Below are positions 63,501 to 64,000 of a stretch of DNA of 64,000 bases, piece after piece. The notes under the pieces are model-generated. The model was not told where the DNA came from and did no database searches. It worked only from the letters and a program-made list of their open reading frames with translations. Each line of letters begins with the position of its first letter. The stretch's first letter is position 1. The position numbers were made by a program, and so were the translations under genes. Location of the stretch: assembly GCA_041071465.1 (NCBI GenBank), contig CP163498.1:1178001-1242000 (forward strand), written 5' to 3'. This DNA comes from Pseudomonas putida. GTDB lineage: Bacteria; Pseudomonadota; Gammaproteobacteria; Pseudomonadales; Pseudomonadaceae.

Positions 63501-64000
63501 TTTTCAGGGCTAGATGGGAGCCTGGGATCTTCGTAGTATCTTTTCCGATAATCCGGAACACTCACAATCCCCAGCTTTTTTGTCGCTTGCTTAGCCTCTT
63601 CATAGCTCGCGTATATAGCAACCAGCTCATCTGAAAGGAACGGCCCCCACCCTTTCCAACCTGTTTTCGCGTAGACTTCATTTGGATTACTCCTCAGTTT
63701 TTTATCGGCTAAGTAACGGTTTTTATATTCTTTCGCGGTGTGTACACCTAGCCTTCTCGCTGCGCTTTTTGCTTCTTCATAGGTTGGATAAGCTTTCTCA
63801 TAATCCTCTTGGAAGAAATGCCTCCAAGATTTGCATTCATCGTAAAACCGTACGGGATCGGAAGGCAGACGTGAGTCTTCCTTATAACGAGCCACGTATT
63901 CTAGCTGAGTTGAAATACCTAGAAACCTTGCTGCAATCTGTGCTTGCGACAACGATTCGTATAAGTCTGGCTTTGCCTTGCTCAGAAACACATACCAACA
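60509..64000 (-). CDS. Giant tyrosine recombinase with N-terminal integrase repeats (GmtZ-like), 5' partial
   Basis: At least 1163 residues; the frame is open through the window edge, so the N-terminus lies outside. Numbering from the GTG at 63991: six tandem ~52-residue repeats occupy residues 10-353, a helical core-binding region spans ~360-560, and the tyrosine recombinase domain ~575-815. Catalytic residues are Arg593 (PLRGQQIL), Lys658 region (TTNKTGAR), His773-Arg776 (TPHCLR), His800 (KLVGHAAL) and nucleophile Tyr809 (TIHYV). A ~350-residue tail follows, with cysteines 879, 886, 910 and 913 (last pair in CPRC) that could bind zinc. It probably integrates and excises the island. The repeats match phage-integrase repeat units (PF14882). 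Confidence 0.85.
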   Translation of the reverse strand, partial: CWYVFLSKAKPDLYESLSQAQIAARFLGISTQLEYVARYKEDSRLPSDPVRFYDECKSWRHFFQEDYEKAYPTYEEAKSAARRLGVHTAKEYKNRYLADKKLRSNPNEVYAKTGWKGWGPFLSDELVAIYASYEEAKQATKKLGIVSVPDYRKRYYEDPRLPSSPEKAYSGRGWTNWYDFFDRQKSKFYPTYSEMEQAVHKLGITSKDEYLVRRKEDEKLPCAPWSEYASKGWVSWKFLFRFFKPLFYSDLAEASAAAQRLGIISASDYRAKYKLDPRLPCDPKSHFLPWSGWPNFLGVERDRNYKTYEEAKKAAEKFGFKSYAEYRDGYKQDPRLPSAPYRAFKHKGWISIQDFLSLEIAPDYSDSYPCLCDVYEKHLRFQTNYAIRRMALRVLINGYFHELNLPDDPKFLLLRANKFNAALYISLIESQAESLKQQVHTSISTFFQWVLDEECTDVDGDESVVLNDFRNPFSSILAGFAKGLGYSKLGQTNKPSLGYEYILRARNYLVPDYEMSLSRRVSLSQLEHLQEFFDSRGDWLDVPLSKIDVDDPHTVWRKLERIERVVAGKRRRVVVYQVWSPVRFVALYTLLRFPLRGQQILWLDSGEADREVGVVDMETGTIEWRKNTGHLALRGTRSSTPQAAVQKGKNGYPKFYCTTNKTGARDQGYEVEWIPEDLAYWLLVLRDWQEKYSPLDYPTPWTSIKTHAEINSEILKSRGSQCFLFRQDKTGQPITTATAFQTTLPKLLYLIQRGGEDLARKNSQYGPRYLSDYTPHCLRVSLITAYIADGDAPIHIVSKLVGHAALVMTIHYVSLKEHQMRRPMQEAEKRAEYTACDNLVRDVLANGLQSQARNLIATDGNRIFFEKSSTKSANVIFDWGICPMSAAACNIGGDLIENVYAAVEAGYLGQKNCPRCRFFVSGIAFLGGLVSLANEIALEIHDESGRYQAYTAELDELESAWYDASIKDLPFDRELDRKRSVAQQQQSAAKLEVLLRDYGAVNRYVMDCVKAIDHTESENSEAELKLVVSEDLKEMSFRASESTYHLLSEICQNATIYRSANPSRALPLISEMIDRMAANNGLRPAMYKLTNAQKLAACNQLNSLLMSRLHSWERIDNLISGKLMILDVDEYQAGLTPITSEIKAIFSNYVSLTSGAHGDENDE
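62933..63964 (-). repeat. Six tandem ~58-residue integrase repeats within the recombinase gene
   Basis: Repeat starts are at residues 10, 68, 127, 186, 244 and 302 of the visible protein, a period of 58-59 residues (~175 bp). The shared pattern is aromatic-x-x-(Y/L)xEAxxAAxxLGI, then (E/D)Y...RY..D.(R/K)LP..P...Y...GW..W..FL. The residues just before residue 1 (WYVFL) look like the end of another copy beyond the window. The repeats have diverged at DNA level, so they are ancient rather than recent duplications. Confidence 0.85.

Noticed and set aside
62920..63561. Small minus-strand and plus-strand frames inside the recombinase gene
   Set aside because: They are out-of-frame readings of the repeat-coding region and carry no recognisable pattern.
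1..64000. CRISPR arrays, rRNA genes or tRNA genes
   Set aside because: No evenly spaced identical repeats and no cloverleaf-type or rRNA-like sequence was noticed; the only tandem repeats are the diverged coding repeats at 62933-63964.

Overview
The window is GC-rich and closely resembles a core-genome stretch of a Pseudomonas putida-group bacterium. The case rests on recognisable genes and their order: the tyrosine/homogentisate pathway hmgA-fah-maiA with hmgR, a short LOV photoreceptor of the PpSB type, fabV, the LuxR solo ppoR beside fpr, cioAB, pcaGH and the chemoreceptor mcpS. From memory, this order largely follows P. putida KT2440 from about PP_4613 to PP_4663. No rRNA, tRNA or CRISPR array was seen.

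Layout. 1-4.5 kb: end of a FecA-like TonB receptor, a ribosome-associated HPF/RaiA-type protein, psiE, SOS-controlled yebG, leucine dehydrogenase and a SirB1-family protein. 4.4-8.9 kb: homogentisate pathway and its IclR repressor, with a perfect 17-bp palindrome between hmgA and hmgR. 8.9-13 kb: SDR, alpha/beta hydrolase and lrgAB with a divergent LysR gene. 13-15.7 kb: flavodoxin, then a probable light-sensing cluster (LOV protein, PilZ-like protein, MerR/class II LitR-like regulator). 15.9-20.2 kb: ABM protein, folM, DUF1244, HopJ, hydrolase and fabV. 20.3-26.3 kb: a polyamine island (LysR, agmatine deiminase, N-carbamoylputrescine amidase, polyamine-binding protein, Tat-exported agmatine deiminase) and a cytochrome b561/PepSY pair. 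26.4-31.9 kb: thiolase, SDR, a miniature MetE-like protein divergent from an MTHFR-like protein with a Cys-rich tail, and a CobW GTPase. 32-44.4 kb: cstA-ybdD, PilZ, nucleobase permease, radA, mscL, fpr, ppoR, rlmG and the cyanide-insensitive oxidase with an Anr-type box. 44.7-59.3 kb: transporters, trmA, pcaGH, metallopeptidase, mcpS, ggt, mdaB/ygiN and LysR genes.

From about 59.75 kb base composition drops sharply. A cupin gene is cut after about 69 codons, and a mobile element begins that runs off the window. Its visible part is a very large tyrosine recombinase, with at least six ~58-residue N-terminal phage-integrase repeats, overlapping a small unknown gene. This resembles two members of the Gamma-Mobile-Trio (GmtZ- and GmtX-like), whose islands carry defence and toxin cargo; any cargo would lie beyond base 64000.

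Seven otherwise normal genes, and one gene remnant, carry single-base frameshifts. Nearly all are one base missing from a short G/C (or T) run, and three share the context GCCGGGT. This pattern looks more like a systematic sequencing error than real gene loss.
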